64,000 bases of DNA from Metopolophium dirhodum (taxonomy: Eukaryota > Arthropoda > Insecta > Hemiptera > Aphididae): positions 12,586,001 through 12,650,000 of the forward strand of contig NC_083562.1 in the NCBI RefSeq assembly GCF_019925205.1, read 5' to 3'. The notes beneath the pieces were generated by a model. The model saw only the letters and a program-made list of their open reading frames with translations, was not told where the DNA came from and searched no databases. Below, piece after piece: positions 34,701 to 48,100 of this stretch. How positions within the stretch are numbered: the first letter of the stretch is position 1; each line of letters starts with the position of its first letter. Position numbers and translations under genes: made by a program.

Positions 34701-37457
34701 AGCAAGTGGAATGAATCCTTTAAAGGAACTTGGAAGAGAAGATTGCATCCGAATATCAACAAAAGATTGTTGTAATCTCTCAAAACACTATACTTTGTCG
34801 AACGAGATGCGCAACTCACTCACGCATCAAAATGAACGCGCTCCGTCAAAGGTCTAAATTCTCCTACCATGGGATACCTGAATATAAAATATACAACGGT
34901 GCCAAGCGGCGCTCACGCCGATTAAGTGGTAATAATGCGCAGCAATTATCATATTATCTATCGCATATGTGTTAACTAGCCACTGGTGCTTCAGCACTAT
35001 CTTCGTAAAATGAGAAAGGCTAGCCGACACAGTTAAAACTACAAAACACCGTTACAGTGAAAAAAGATGATGTTAAGAACATTTTTAGTCCAAATGGCCC
35101 AAATGGAGATCTCATTGAAGACGACAGGGAAGCAACTATTTGGCAATCAAAGTTCAAAATTAGGTATCAGGATAGCCTTCATCAACAAGGATGTAACAAA
35201 TAACAATGTATATACTGGAGGGAGAATCAAACAAGTAATCTAAAGTAGCAGACTATGAATGCCAGCCTGAAAAGAGGATAATAGATGATAATACAAAGAC
35301 ATTTTAATTAACTCTTTTTAGGGAATGCAAAAATTACAATAACTAATATTTCTATATTAGTGGATTTTATAGAAATGGGTGTATATTCAATATGTTATTG
35401 TTTAATAAACAATGGTGAGCGGAAAAAAATAGTGCTCATGGAATTAGTGCAGATATTATTCAATAATTATTCATCAAATAATGAGATTACATTTTTATTT
35501 TTTACTTATGATACTGCCTTTCACTTAAGTGGGAAAATTTTACTAACTGGTCGTGACTCACTTTTGGTTGGCTGTATTTAAGTGCCAGAAACCATTATTT
35601 TACTATTGACATTTTTAAAATTTGTCATTAGTCAATTGGCGAAAATTGAGTGTTTTAAGTTAAAAAAATTACCAAGTAGATATTCTTAGGAAATAAAAAT
35701 ATTTTACCCATTCCGGTTTACTAATTTCACAATATTATCAACAGAACGTTTAGTTTCTACAAAAATGATAGTTTTGTTATCTGGTTGAGAAAATATGTCT
35801 GTTAGCAAAGCATATAGTCTGAAAAAAATGAAAATGAAATTATTTTCAAATAATATTTTATAACTTTTATACAACTTACTTTTGTTCTTTTTCATAATCA
35901 TCACACACGTCGACTACTTGCGAGATATTATGATTGGCAGACAAATTTAAAGATCCAACATTCACTTGTATGTAATCATCCAAAAACTCTTCAGCTAAAT
36001 TTTTTACTTCAGGGGGCCATGTTGCTGACCACATCAAAACTTGACGATCCGGCTGTTAAAAATATTGGTTTATATAATTGAATTATAAGATGTAAATACA
36101 AATTCAAGTTAAATATTTTTACCCTGATCTGTTCAATAATTTTACGTATTTGAGGCTCAAATCCCATATCCAACATACGATCAGCTTCATCTAGTACTAA
36201 ATATGTGCATCGTTTTAAATTAGTTGTATTCCTTTCTAAGAAGTCAATAAGTCTTCCAGGTGTTGCAATTACAATTTCTACACCCCGTTCTAAATCATCA
36301 ACTTGAGGACCTTTGGGAGCACCACCAAATACACAAGTGTTTCTAACAAATGTAGAGGTGCCAAACGAAACCGCTACTTGTTGAATTTGCTGAGCAAGCT
36401 CACGAGTAGGTGCTAATACTAAAACTATGGGACCATCATAACGTAAGAGACGAGGCTGATGATTGATGTGTAATATTGCCGGCAACATATACTAAAAATA
36501 TTAACAGGAACAATAATTACTATATATTAACCATTTTTTAATTTTATTATTTTTCAATTTTTCAATATGTCAGAATTTTTAATTTTAAAAATAAGAAGAA
36601 AATAAAGTTAGGTTGACATCATTACTTACAATACAGTAATTAACTAACTTTGCTTATTTTAAATTGCAATTTATTCAAATAAATCAGTATGTTTTATAGT
36701 AATTTAAAATAAAACAACTAATTTTATTCCAAAGAATAAATACAACTATAAAAATAAAATTACTAAAGAAATATACATTTAAAACAAAATAATTAGTTCT
36801 CAACTTACAGCAAGAGTTTTTCCAGAACCTGTTTGAGCTATTCCAACCATGTTTCGTCCACTCAACGCAATTGGCCAACTAACTGCTTGAATGGGAGTTG
36901 GATTGTTAAATCCTTGTTTTCTAATTATTATATAAATATATATTATTCATAATATTCTTTATAGCTTATTACCAAAGTACTTACTTTACTTCATTAAAAA
37001 CATAGTCTGGAAGAATGACTTCGTTGAAATTCATTATAGGATCTGGGATTTCACTACCAACATACGAAATTTCTTTTTCCCTAACATAATTTTCCACTTC
37101 TAGCCTAGGACTAAATATGAACAAATTTTAGAAATAGAATAAACTTCATATTTTTATAATATAAATATTGAATACATACCGGTTTAAAACTAATGAATGA
37201 GGCGTATAAAAATTTTTTTGGAAAGGTTGAAGTGTTTCGTTTTCCCATTTAGGTTTACGAAGAGCCCCGCCAGGTTGCTTACTCTTTAAACTATTAAAAC
37301 TATTTCCTCCACCTCCTCCTGGCCCACCTCGTCTGTATCCATCACTATCTCCACCGCCACGGCTACCAAAACTTGAGCTATAACTTTCGCTTCTGTTCAT
37401 ACTGCTGTTACCTCTTGGTGCTCCTCGACTACTACCACCATAACTCGCTCGCCTCAT
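28724..37457 (-). CDS. Rm62: DEAD-box RNA helicase, DDX5/DDX17 (p68, Rm62) family
   Basis: ATP-dependent RNA helicase and transcription/splicing co-factor acting mainly in the nucleus. Nine minus-strand exons join in frame: 37457-37180, 37110-36985, 36920-36809, 36491-36123, 36052-35880, 35818-35708, 34240-34119, 29481-29242, 29184-28724, giving 663 aa. The N-terminus is rich in Arg, Gly and Ser. Motifs: Q motif FNNPTPIQ (about 139-147), Walker A AQTGSGKT (about 163-170), APTREL (about 199-204), DEAD (273-276), SAT (304-306), ARGLDVDDV (about 428-435) and HRIGRTGR (452-459). GPQVDDLERGVEI and YPNSSEDYVHRIGRTGR are typical of DDX5/DDX17 rather than DDX3. The C-terminus (about 511-663) has RGG/GYG repeats, then a Gln/Pro-rich tail ending NSNFRGGF. 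The intron between exons 7 and 8 is about 4.6 kb. An in-frame TAG upstream of the ATG supports this start; a 5' noncoding exon may lie further up. Confidence 0.93.
29482..34118 (-). other. Large intron of the helicase gene
   Basis: Bounded by a GTAAGTTG donor at 34118 and an AATTAG acceptor at 29482. It is very AT-rich. No exon of another gene was recognised inside. Minus frames at 31505-31753 and 32913-33158 and plus frames at 30413-30598 and 33764-33946 have no motif. A GC-richer patch at 33960-34090 directly downstream of exon 7 is unexplained. Confidence 0.6.
34241..35707 (-). other. Intron 6 of the helicase gene
   Basis: Runs from the GTAAAA donor at 35707 to the CTCAAG acceptor at 34241. 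The part 34700-35160 has more normal base composition and frames such as 34730-34975 (+), and may be a transposon fragment; I cannot identify it. A G-run occurs at about 34613-34622. Confidence 0.5.
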
Positions 37458-39711
37458 TGAACTGCCGATATATTGAGTATCAGCTATCTATGATAAGATT
37501 TCTTTATCTTGGATACCACGATTTCCTAGGTCTATTAAATCAAATAAATAATTATTTTAGGGCACATTTTATTAACAATTTTAGCAGAACTTAATATAGT
37601 TACAATTATCAGACATGAAATCATGAAACTTAAATATAAAACTTACATATATAATAAATAAAATAGTATTTAAAATTTTAAACTGTAGACTTCAAATTAG
37701 GTAAGAGAAAATACTAAAATAATAACTAAACAATTAAGTTTAATTTGTTTATTCATCAAATAGGTATAACAATCTAGTAGGATTTATCACTTTCAAAAAA
37801 ATACTAAATGCAAATGTTTGGCTTACGTTATACCATACCCTTTACTAACTCTACTATAACGATTTAAATTATCGTCAATTAACCATTAAAAATGTATATT
37901 TTATAAACATATTATTAATATATATATTTTTACTAGAAAGTTAATATTGTATACAATTTTAATGTATGCTTTACATCTAAAATATTAGTTCATATGGAAG
38001 TGATAGAATAAGTACATTAACAAAATAGATACCTCCTAAATATCTATAACTTCCTAATTAATCGGGTATTTTTTATCAAATATAACTTGTACAGTGAACT
38101 CTTGATAATCCTTGGTTCTCTACAGTACTAAAAATAGTGTTCATGTACAATATATGTTTTTGTGAAAAAATAAATGTAAATGTTATAAATATTTTATGAA
38201 TGTTTACATAAAATTACAATGTGTACTTATCTAATATTCTTTAAATACTATTTATTATTACATAATACATTTTTTTTAATAATATTTTTTTTGTTTTAAT
38301 TTGTATTTTGTGGATTAACCGCGGAATTTGATTCTGTAGTTGCTGTGCTACCATATTCCACGGATAATCGAGTTTACTGTACAAAGTTGATGTATAAACA
38401 ACATAACCATACGTCCCCGCTAATGAAATATGCTTTCCCCAAATAACTCAAAAATGTCCCACTTTGAAAAAAAATACAATCTGCATTCTATCAAAAAAGA
38501 TTTGTACTATAAATCTCCATCGGTAAAATTTATAGAATAATAACTAAATATGTGATAGTACTGCTGCTTTGACCACTCTCGTATATAGGTCATATAATAT
38601 TATATACTATTTAGGTACACAATTACCAATAATAGAGCGGCTGAAAGTCGTTGGGTGAAAGTACTTCTAACTCCCATGTTATTGAGCTTAAGTACGCAAA
38701 TGTTCACATAAATGTAGAGTAAGTACATTTTTTGTCTGTCAGGCTACCTGACATTTTAAAGCAGATTTACTCATTCGAAAAAAATATAGAAAACCAATCA
38801 ACCAAACAGCTCAAGATTTATTCTATTTTAATTTCTAGTTTTTAATAAATAAACATTAATCATAACATTTTACTAATTTTGAATAATTTGTTTTATGTTC
38901 TTCTGCGTTTTACTAAGTAAATTATTTTTTCTTTTCTCATTTTACACAAACAATAATAAGAAAATTATAAACATGCAAATGTATAATATACAATGTACAT
39001 ACAAATGTTAGTGTTTTTCCAATTAAAATCAAAAATATATAATATGCAGCAAATAGTATTTAGGTACAGAGTTGAGTGATTTATGGCTGAGTAAATCATT
39101 ACTCAAAGTAAAACATGCCACATCGCAAATTTATATTTATATTTTATAATTTACATCAAAAAATTGTAATTGTACTTTATCTTCATAAAATATTATACTA
39201 GGTAGTTTAGTTTACTTGAGAAATTTAAATATTTTGCCGTAAAATAAGCAACATTTATAAATTTATAGTTGGTTATATTGAATGTAGTATGCCGAAGATA
39301 ATATAATTCATACCTAATTAAATACCAATTGGTTTTGATTTTGACCCCACCCAAAATAACGGTATATGCATAAACATAATATTAAAATACTATTTAAAAA
39401 CAAAAATTATAAAATAATTGAAGCAGAGATTTAATTTTATTCTAAAAACTAACAAAATGATTATAATTAAAAAGTAAAATATTAACTTGCTAGTTAAAAA
39501 TAGTAAAATGTCCATATGTAGTAAATTTGTTTACAATGTTCACCTCAATATTGGGTATTTATATATTCATACAGTCTTTAAATATTTCTATACACACAAA
39601 TACCGTAGGCAACTACTTATTTGACTAGTTACACAATTTTATAGGAACATCATGACATTAACCACAGACATTAACTTAATGATGGATAAAAACGTATATA
39701 CTTACGTGTGG
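37458..39711. other. Upstream region or leader intron of the helicase gene
   Basis: AT-rich; no coding exon was recognised. The plus frame 37373-37594 is antisense to exon 1. Confidence 0.4.
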
Positions 39712-39950
39712 ATATCTTTTATGCGAAACTATTAAAACGAGTATATAATATTTAACAACACACGGTAAATTAAATATTTAATATGAACATATGATAGGTA
39801 TGATGCCTATATAAGATTGTCAAAAGCAAAACGATCGAAAAGCTCAAAAGCCATTCAAGCTTGTAGCGCAACAAAAACTGTATATTAGTTCCGTTCGGCG
39901 TTCGTAGTTCGTACTTTGTTGCTCTGTTGCTGTTGCACTAAAAAAGAAAA
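39712..39950 (-). promoter_or_regulatory. Possible 5' noncoding exon and promoter of the helicase gene
   Basis: A minus-strand consensus donor CACAC|GTAAGTATA is visible at about 39711, with a GC- and CpG-richer stretch upstream (39840-39930). At 37485-37490 a plausible acceptor (CTTATCATAG) lies just before the coding exon, and an in-frame stop precedes the ATG there. Together these allow a leader exon spliced over about 2.2 kb. This is inference from splice-site strings only. Confidence 0.3.
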
Positions 39951-40269
39951 TTATCAATTATTTCGACAAATGGAAAAAAAAATTCCGAATGACGCCAACT
40001 ACAACAGACTATTACACATATTATATTATTTGGTAAACACTGTTGACGTAAATGTTGTATAGAAACTCCCTGGAGTATGAAACGCGTGACCAACATCGAC
40101 ATAATAATATTATTAATAACATTCGCGCCATTCGCGGTATTTTGGCTTTTAAGTTGCGCCTATTTTCTGTATCAAGCTCTACAGTCTTCATAACTCGAAC
40201 TAAGTTATGAATAAGATGCATCTTAATTCGTAATACAGAATAAATAAACTGTAGTTATCTATAACTGTA

Positions 40270-40400
40270 CATAATCAGTGGCGGATTTAAGACTTTTAAG
40301 TATTTAACGGAGCAATTGAGGAAATGGGGACTGACTGAGCTCTTGCCAGCGTGAGACCCTGGGCCCAGGACTAGGTTACTCACAATTTTTTTTATAACTA
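40270..40400. mobile_element. hAT-like terminus, one end only
   Basis: CAGTGGCGGATTTAAGACTT at about 40276 matches the usual CAGTGGCGGAT-type terminal sequence of hAT elements. The other end could not be placed. Confidence 0.4.
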
Positions 40401-41070
40401 TCTAAATCAGAACGGAATATTATTCGATTTAATTGATTCTAGGATGTATGTGTTATATATGCATCGATTGTGAATTACCACAAAAAAATAATTATAATAA
40501 CTACGCGTAGGTACTCAATTACGAACTAACTCAAGTATGGAAAATGTATACGCATATATTTATTTATATTTTATGTAGATAAATGTACTTTGCCAGTGTA
40601 CAATGTTAAAAAAAAATTGTACCCCCTATTTAGTTTAATCAATTCTATATTTAGCTATGTGTTAAGTAATTATTTTAATTAGGTACTTCGTAAGCGTTGA
40701 TTTTGTAATTTTTTATTTTATTCGAAAATAATTAATAAATTGTTTATTTGGAGAACGATGTTCAATTCAAAATCAGGAATTTTTATGGAACACAATTTGT
40801 TGTCTTGTATCTTTTTCATATGCCATATTTCTATTCATTTTAATAGTGATATAATCTGTGTAATCAATGACATTAAATACGAATCTAAGAAAAAAAATCT
40901 CCAAAGCTATATCTATAACTGTTGGATACAGCTGTCAAAAATTATTATTAATAATAATAAAAAAATATAAAATTGAAATGATAATTATTATAACATTAAT
41001 AAATAGGTATAGGTATATTATATTATATGATATAATTGCTATATTAGAAATATAAGTAGTAATAATAGTA

Positions 41071-41350
41071 CAGTAGTGGCGTAACCAGGATTTTTTCAAG
41101 GGGGGTGTCCGCGAGTATAGCGTATACAGTAGTTCCCCAAATTTCAGATGACACTATTATTTAATATTCATTGAAAAGTGTATACCCCTTTATATTTAAA
41201 AATGCATATTATATTGGATCTAGATAGTACCTATTTATTACACATGGACAATTTTTACAAATTATGAGTATAAATGTTGTAAGCCTAATAATAATTTATA
41301 ATTATTTACTAAAATTTTAAATAAACATAAAGTCCATAGCCCCCCATATC
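41071..41350. mobile_element. hAT-like element fragment
   Basis: CAGTAGTGGCGTAACCAGGA and GATTTTTTCAAGG at 41071-41101 match the terminus seen in reverse at about 27105-27137. The sequence inward is AT-rich without coding. A possible far end is the CATAGCCCCCCATATC string near 41335-41352. Confidence 0.45.
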
Positions 41351-41439
41351 TTCAAAAACCTAAACTTATTATTATTTCAACTATTAACCTTATTATAATA
41401 TTATACTTATTATACTATTTACCTTATTATAGTGGACGA

Positions 41440-41692
41440 AGTTAAATATTATTAACTCAAGACTCAAAACTACACTTTCGAATTTTGATTCTGACATGTC
41501 ATCAATATTTACAGAAAATTATCAGCTAAATAATTAATAGTAGATAAGGGTGGTTTTCACAAAAAATCTCAAAAATTAGAAAATATGACAATAAAGTATA
41601 ATTATTAAAAATTCCAAAATATCAGATTTTAAACAACTACATAATTGAAGAAAAAGGCTGGATCTTGCTTGCCGAATCACCCAGTATACAAT
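41440..41692. mobile_element. MITE family 'G', copy 1
   Basis: Right end TTGCTTGCCGAATCACCCAG at about 41668-41687 is a diverged version of the TIR GGGTGATTCACCAAGCATGC. Internal strings (tttgattctga, tttcagaaaatta-like, aaaattccaaaatatcag, attgaagaaaaa) match the copies at 47437 and 59220. The left TIR is decayed. Confidence 0.5.
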
Positions 41693-42180
41693 AGGAACCT
41701 CACAAGTTGTTCATATGGAAATGAAAAAAAAAGTTAAACCGATATATTCTTTAACGATTTTTGTTAATTTGGTATACCTAACATATTCAAAAAATACTAT
41801 ACACAAAACTTGAAATGACTTCTGTGCACCTATAGCCATAGGATATATCATTAAACACAAAAACACATTGATCTTTTCGAAATACTTATTTAGATTAATA
41901 TCTATTAAATTTATAAGCTATATTACCTATTGGCTATCAGATAGATTATATATTTATATCACAAACCTATTTAACGGTTTTACAATAAGTCGGTATTAAT
42001 TCAAAACTCTGCAAAATTAATAACCATGATAAATTATCTAAATAACATAATATTATAATGTACACCTACTAAATTATAGTAATGATTATTATAATAATAA
42101 ATAAATTCTATATTTTTTTCAAAAATTAATTCAATCTACTATTTGATCGCAATACATAGAATCTAAAATAATAATTATAA

Positions 42181-42243
42181 AAAAAACACACATCATTGTA
42201 AAATCGATACATTCATCTCATCGCTCCGCTCAAAAACTAAAAT
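42181..42243 (+). mobile_element. Interspersed element 'A', tail fragment
   Basis: ACACATCATTGTAAAATCGA followed by tacattcatctcatcgctcc is the terminal module alone. Confidence 0.65.
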
Positions 42244-42556
42244 TTTATAATTTTAAGATGTTGCATTACAGTCGTGGTTACCTGCCGCTGGATAGTATTA
42301 TTTTTTGCCGTGATTCTCATCCTTCACGATAATAATATAAAAAATAATAATAATAGGTATACTAACTGTGAACTGTGTTCTGTAGTTTAGAAGATACTCC
42401 ATTAATGTGATAATTCTTATCAGTTTATTTGTTTATTTCATGTTTCAATCGAAAATACTGCAGTTCTTTAATGTTATTTAATTTAAATGTATGTATTTTA
42501 TTTTTAATTGATATAACTTAATTCTAATTACTAATTGTCCATTACAAACCGAAATT

Positions 42557-45500
42557 ATGGGGAGGCGTTCGATAAATACCACTAAAAGTGGGAAATATAT
42601 GAATCCCACGGACCAAGCGAGTAAGTATTATACATATTCTATTAAGCATGATTAATTGTCAAATATTATAACATATTAAAATATATTTTGTACAATCTAA
42701 TAGGAAAGGAAGCCAGGAAAAAAGAATTAAAAAAAAATAAAAAACAGCGTATGATTGTTAGAACTGCTGTACTGAAAGGAAAAGATCCATTACAAATACT
42801 TGCTGAAATGGAAAAAATTGATCAAATGGGTAATGTAAAATTAAGTTATACATAACACATTAATGCGAATAAATGCATAATACAATCACACTATTATTGA
42901 AATAATGTGATCAATAATCAATGATATATTACATGTTTATATAGTACCTATAGGGACGGCGCTAGGATTCACGGGGCCCTGGCAAAGTAAATAACAGCCT
43001 ATGTGTGGTCTTCTGAATACTAAAGGTACACAAAAACATTTTCTCTTTCCTCCGCTCGAAATTAGATTACATATCCAAACTAACTAGGAACTTACTAAAC
43101 AAATTTTATCAAATATCAACCATAATTTTATACATAATACATAATATATTATGTTTTAATAAATTATTATAAAATAATTTTATAACATGTATAAACACAT
43201 ACATAATAATAGAAATATAATATAAGTTAAAAAAAATTAAAAAAGAACAATATTAACAAATAATAAAAATTATTGATTACATTAGTGAATTTTGTAAAAT
43301 TAATACATATTTTTATAACATTACTTTTCTTGTTTTTTTACAGTAAACTAATTTATAATATCATAATCTAAAGTTCCGAAATATTTTTCTATTGAAATTA
43401 TTGAAAGACCAGAAAGGGTTTCTTGACTTAATTTGTTCCTCAAATATGTTTTAATTAATTTCAATATCGAAAAGCTTCTCTTGACACATGCCTAAGTTAC
43501 TGGTATTGTCAGTAAAATTCTAATGGCAATACCAATTTATACTAAAAATTATTTGTGAATAAATAATAATAATCGTGAATAATCTTTCAATTGCACATTA
43601 ATAACACTATAAGAAAAAACACATCACCAGTGACTGACTCAAATACTCGAAAGACAAAAACACACACAGACACATGCAGCACACTAGTGTCACTAGTGGT
43701 CATACTTGTCTCTACTCTGTGCTGGTGGTGTAATATACAGTATAATATTGAATATCGTAAAAAACCGAAATATACATAAAAGTATTAAAAATAGTACCTT
43801 ATATGTTATAACTTATAAGTAACAATTTAATGAAACCCATACCATCGGACAGACATCCCGGCCATCACCACCACCGATAAGGCCGTCGCAACTGATGTCT
43901 AAAAATAACCATTCCGCATCCGATTCATGGTATAAAGAATTATTTTCAACAATAAACTTGCCCCCCTCTCGCGTCGTCCCTGAGTACCTATTTTATATTA
44001 TATTATTATAGTTATAACATTTTACAATAAATTCATACTTAATATGACTATATTTATTTGAATTAACTTTAAGTCAATGTTATTTTATAAGATTTTGATT
44101 AATGTATGACACTATGACAGTATTATTAAATAAGCAGACATCTTAAAACGGTTGAGTTTTAATGGATAATCGTAAATGCAAGAGTATTCAGATTTACTTG
44201 ATCGTAGTATATTTTAAATAAATATTATTGGTTGGAGGTATTTTACCAAGTGTTTTAATTTTACAGGCCAAACAAATTGTTAAATTTTAAATATTAAATC
44301 TTTCAAGTTATTTTGTGTATAGATAACAGTATAAATCACAAAAAAAATGTAGATGAAGGTTAATAAGAGAATAGATCAATGAATTGTAAACAAAAGTGTA
44401 ATAATTGATTTATTAATGATCATAGACTATAGTAAATGTTAATTATTATTTTCTGTTAATTACTTTATTTACTTTGAATTAATTTTTAGAAAGTTGTTTA
44501 ATTAGAGCTGTTACTAAAAAAAAAAAAAAACAAATGTATAACATAACATTAAATTTTGTATATAGAATACAATGTTGTTCAGCCATCCCCTCTTAATGAA
44601 AAAGTATTAAGAGAAAAAAGAAGAAAACTTAAAGAAACATTTGATCGAGTTATGAAAATGTATGTAAGTACCATGCTCAACCTATCCTAACGAAATATTT
44701 TTGTTATTAAGATTTTCGGTATTTTGATTTAAATTTATATTTTATTTATTTATTATATAAGATTTTCAGATACTAAATATTAACTATTTTTAGGTAAAAG
44801 ATGAACTTGATAAATATCATGAAATCAAACGAGCAGAATCGGAATACGAGAAACGTCGTTTCAAGCTAATATCATATTTTGATGCAGTAAAAACAGCTCA
44901 ACAAGTATCAGTTGATGAAATTCCACTACCTGTTATGACATCAAATATTCCATTACCTGCTTCAGATACAGGATATAACTCTAATGAATTACCATTAGGA
45001 ATATTGAAAAAGCCCCCATTATACACGTTAGTAATTACCTATTTATATTAATACTGTTGTGTTTTTGTATCAAAACTTACAAGCAAAGTATTGTAATTTT
45101 TAGTAGTCCACCAATGTCACCAATATCAGGTACTAAAAAACGACCACCGGGTGTACCCCCTGGTGTACCACCTATATTGACAGACGAAGAAAAGGATGAT
45201 GATGATTATGAAGATGATTCAAGTGATGGAGAAACTGGTTAGTTGATGATATAATCAAATATATTTTTATTTTTGGCATCATATTTTATTTTTATTTTCT
45301 ACTTAGCTCCAAAACGTTCCCGCACATTAAGATTTGCTGAACCAGAGGATTCCGGTAAAGAAAATAAAACCACTGATGATATAGAGATGTTCATGAGAGA
45401 GGTAAGGAGTAACTAGATAGTAGCTACTAAATACATTTTATGTAACCTTTACTAGTTCAAACAATTTAACTTATTTTTAGATTGATGAAGTTCAAAAGAG

Positions 45501-46290
45501 GAGTTCAACAGGAAAACATGAAGACTCTAATGAAATTCCTTTACCATTACCTGCTCCATCAGGACGCTTACCTCCAGGATTACCACCAAGTATGATAAAT
45601 ATGCAATATTAAATTATTTAATTAAAACTCAATATTTAACTGCTTTCTAAAATAATTATTTATAAAGGTTTACCAGTGGGTGTTCCTCCTCCTATGCCAT
45701 ATCGTGGACCTGCTGGTAGAATGCCTCCAGGTCCACCTCCTGGTCGACCACCAATGTTACCTCCTGGACCTCCACCTGGTTTACCACCACGTATGCATGT
45801 CCGATTACCCCCTGGACCCCCTCCTGGAATGCCGCCAAGAATGATGAGATATAACTCTGGTATGCATAACAATATGAATACAGCTGCAGCAGCTACCGCT
45901 GCCACTGCTGCTGTAACACCAAATATAGTGAGTGCCGAACCACAACTTATTAATCGCGACGAAGCTCAACACAATACTGGGTCTACAATTGAAGCAAAAC
46001 CAAAAATGAGGTATATTTAAAATTGTATATTTATTCTATAATATCTCATTTATGCTGTGAATTATATTATTCGTAATAGAAATCTTGCTGCTGATATCAC
46101 ACGATTCTTGCCTACATCCATCCGAGTGAAAAGAGATGATGGTAGACCAAACAAGCGAGATAATGCATGGGAACAACATAAAGCTGCAGAATATAAATCT
46201 AATATTGCTGCCAGTAATCAACAAGCTGGGCAACAAACTAAAGATGATGCATACATGCAATTTATGCAAGAAATGGAAGGGCTTCTTTGA
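42557..46290 (+). CDS. WBP11: WW domain-binding protein 11 (splicing factor)
   Basis: Nuclear pre-mRNA splicing protein whose proline-rich repeats bind WW domains (PQBP1 and others) and which contacts PP1. Nine exons join in frame: 42557-42620, 42704-42829, 44566-44663, 44794-45026, 45104-45237, 45307-45401, 45481-45589, 45668-46010, 46080-46290, giving 470 aa. The N-terminus (MGRRSINTTKSGKYMNPTDQ, then a Lys/Arg-rich stretch and KDPLQILAEMEKIDQM) is the Wbp11 domain. A charged helical stretch covers about 65-135. An acidic patch (DEEKDDDDYEDDSSDGETG) ends near residue 219. PPGPPPG-type motifs with PPGRPP and GMPPR cover about 270-330. The C-terminus (ITRFLPTSIRVKR ... TKDDAYMQFMQEMEGLL) matches the conserved tail. 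It is shorter than the vertebrate protein (about 640 aa), mainly in the middle. The exon 4/5 junction uses an AC|GTTAGT donor, chosen because the alternative gives a stop. Confidence 0.92.
42953..43520 (-). mobile_element. hAT transposon remnant in WBP11 intron 2
   Basis: GGGACGGCGCTAGG at 42953-42966 looks like a hAT-type terminus. Opposite in direction, 43348-43491 encodes the hAT C-terminal dimerisation region described separately. The left and right limits are approximate. Confidence 0.5.
43348..43491 (-). pseudogene. hAT transposase C-terminal dimerisation domain fragment
   Basis: The minus frame reads ACVKRSFSILKLIKTYLRNK then LSQETLSGLSIISIEK and stops at 43348-43350. The pattern 'RSFS-LKLIKTYLR-..-L-GL-I-SIE' is the conserved C-terminal dimerisation block of hAT transposases and ZMYM1-like proteins. 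An in-frame TAG lies immediately upstream (43492-43494) and no longer frame exists, so the copy is dead. It lies antisense within intron 2 of WBP11, whose 1.7-kb length it partly explains. Confidence 0.75.
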
Positions 46291-47436
46291 AGTTGTTCAT
46301 ATTATTTTTTTTTTTTTATTTACAAAATTATAAAACTAGTACATTTTTATACTTAGATATTCATTTATTTCAGTACAATACTATTCCAATTTAAAACAAA
46401 AATGCATATTACTGTTGCTTAGAAGACCAAGAATTTGAATACAATATTAACTATTTGTTCTAAGCATAACTAAAAAGTCTTCAAAATAATTTTTTTTAAA
46501 GAAATTAATTTGTTTTTACCATAGCAAAATTGAGAACTTAACTACTACTATATTAATATTTTTTTTTCAATTTTAATAAAATGTGTAATAGGGTTAAACT
46601 TATAAAGTTTTGTGCTTTCACTATTTCTAAAATAATATGTTAAAAAAATATTCAAATGTGTCGGTATGTGAAATTTTTAATTTTTCAAATTAACATGGTT
46701 AGCATATTATGATAATATTGATAAATATTGAATAACATTTTAAGATCTCAAAACGAAAAATGAAAAAGTTTTATTAAAAAAAACAAATTCTTGTTATTCA
46801 ATTTTGTAATAGCATGTATTAAAAAAATGAATTATTTTATAGATTTTTTTAGTTGTAATTAGAATAATGTATACATATAAATAACCTTGTAAACATTTCA
46901 AATTATAGAAATAATAAAAATATAAAATTTTTAAATAAAACTGTACTAAACTTATTAATGGTGAAAATGTAATATTTAAATTCAATCTTATAGTATAAAA
47001 CAGAAACCCGAGGGCGGGGCGCCTATGGCGATTTCCGTGTTAATATAAAACCAAAACCAAAATCAATTAAATCTGGCTTAAAACCATGTATGAAAAAATG
47101 ATTTCTCAAAAAGTACTGAGTAGGAAAATGTTTAATGTATTGATAAGATATTAAGATCAAGTCATTACTTGCACATTAAAGAACAAAACAGTTTTTATAC
47201 TAAAAAGATAAGGAACAACTTTCTAACCAAGAATAAATTCACTGAGTATTACTGAATAATTGGTTGTCATTGATACGAATACTTTATTATTAGTATTATA
47301 TTATTTTGTTAATTATATTTGTACTATTTTATAATAGTTCACTAAAAGTAGGATATAATTATTTAATTGAATTATGTCACACATGTTAATTAAATATTAT
47401 TTATTTCATACATTAATAATATAACCAACAATTATA
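46291..47436. other. WBP11 3' flank
   Basis: Likely 3' untranslated region to about 46590 (AATAAAATG near 46576). The remainder is AT-rich. A 25-base GC-rich string at 47008-47032 (cccgagggcggggcgcc) is out of character with its surroundings. Confidence 0.4.
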
Positions 47437-47719
47437 CAGGGGTGAATCACCAAACATGCTCAACCCAATTTTTTTGTTTAATAATGAATTTATTAATAAT
47501 AACTCATTAACTACTCGTTTGAAATTTTGATTTTGATAAGTCATAATTTTCAGAAAAATTATGGTAACAAAATTTATAGTAGAAAATTGTGATTCTCATT
47601 TGAACAACAGAAGTTGTTTTTAAATCCACAGAATATTTCTTAAAATTCTAAAAATCAGATTTTTAATAAATGCATTATTGAAGAAAAAAAGTAGAAGCAG
47701 TTTGGTGAATCACTCTTTA
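47437..47719. mobile_element. MITE family 'G', copy 2, both ends present
   Basis: Left end CAGGGGTGAATCACCAAACA, right end GCAGTTTGGTGAATCACTCT: inverted repeats of about 22 bases with a few mismatches. It is about 283 bases, AT-rich and noncoding. TATA borders both ends and may be part of the target site. Related to 41440-41692 and 59220-59482. Confidence 0.65.
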
Positions 47720-48015
47720 TAGTATATAACAACATGATAGTATACAATTTGTTGAAAATAGGCAGTAGGTACTTATTGAAAAGATTTATCATCTGCTTTT
47801 CTGCATCATATTTTGATAATTGGAAATTTATCAATTTCTATAAAAACATAAAAAAATGTTATTGATTTTAATACATCAAACATCAAACTATTAATAACAT
47901 ATATACCTGCATTTTACACTAATTGAAAAAATGTTTCAATTCCATACATGTTTTTAGAATATTTCAAAAGCTTCTTTACATTATTTCCTCTTTTATCAAA
48001 TATAAAAATCTCCAA

Positions 48016-48100
48016 AACCATCCAATGGCCTAACTGTGCCGTTACGACCATAACCCCTCACAATAGCTGAGGCCAGTTGCCAGGCTCTAGACCAATAAAA
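48016..48100 (+). mobile_element. Short retroposed insert with 12-bp target duplication
   Basis: An 85-base segment starting AACCATCCAATGGCC and ending in an A-run is flanked on both sides by AAAAATCTCCAA (48004-48015 and 48101-48112). The A-tail and long direct repeats are the signature of LINE-mediated retroposition. The insert has GGCCTAACTG and GCTGAGGCCAGTTGCCAGGC. It could be a short SINE or a processed small RNA, but I cannot name the source. Confidence 0.65.

Noticed and set aside
28724..37457. DDX3/belle identity for the helicase
   Set aside because: The RG-rich ends first suggested DDX3, but the core (IAQTGSGKTLAYMLPA, GPQVDDLERGVEI, RPDRQVLMWSATWPPEV) matches DDX5/DDX17.
45026..45107. 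Use of the TTA|GTAATT donor at 45030 for WBP11 exon 4
   Set aside because: Joining it to the acceptor at 45103 puts a TAG stop in frame; the AC|GTTAGT donor keeps the frame open.
45660..45905. Gly-rich minus frame
   Set aside because: Antisense of the proline-rich exon of WBP11.
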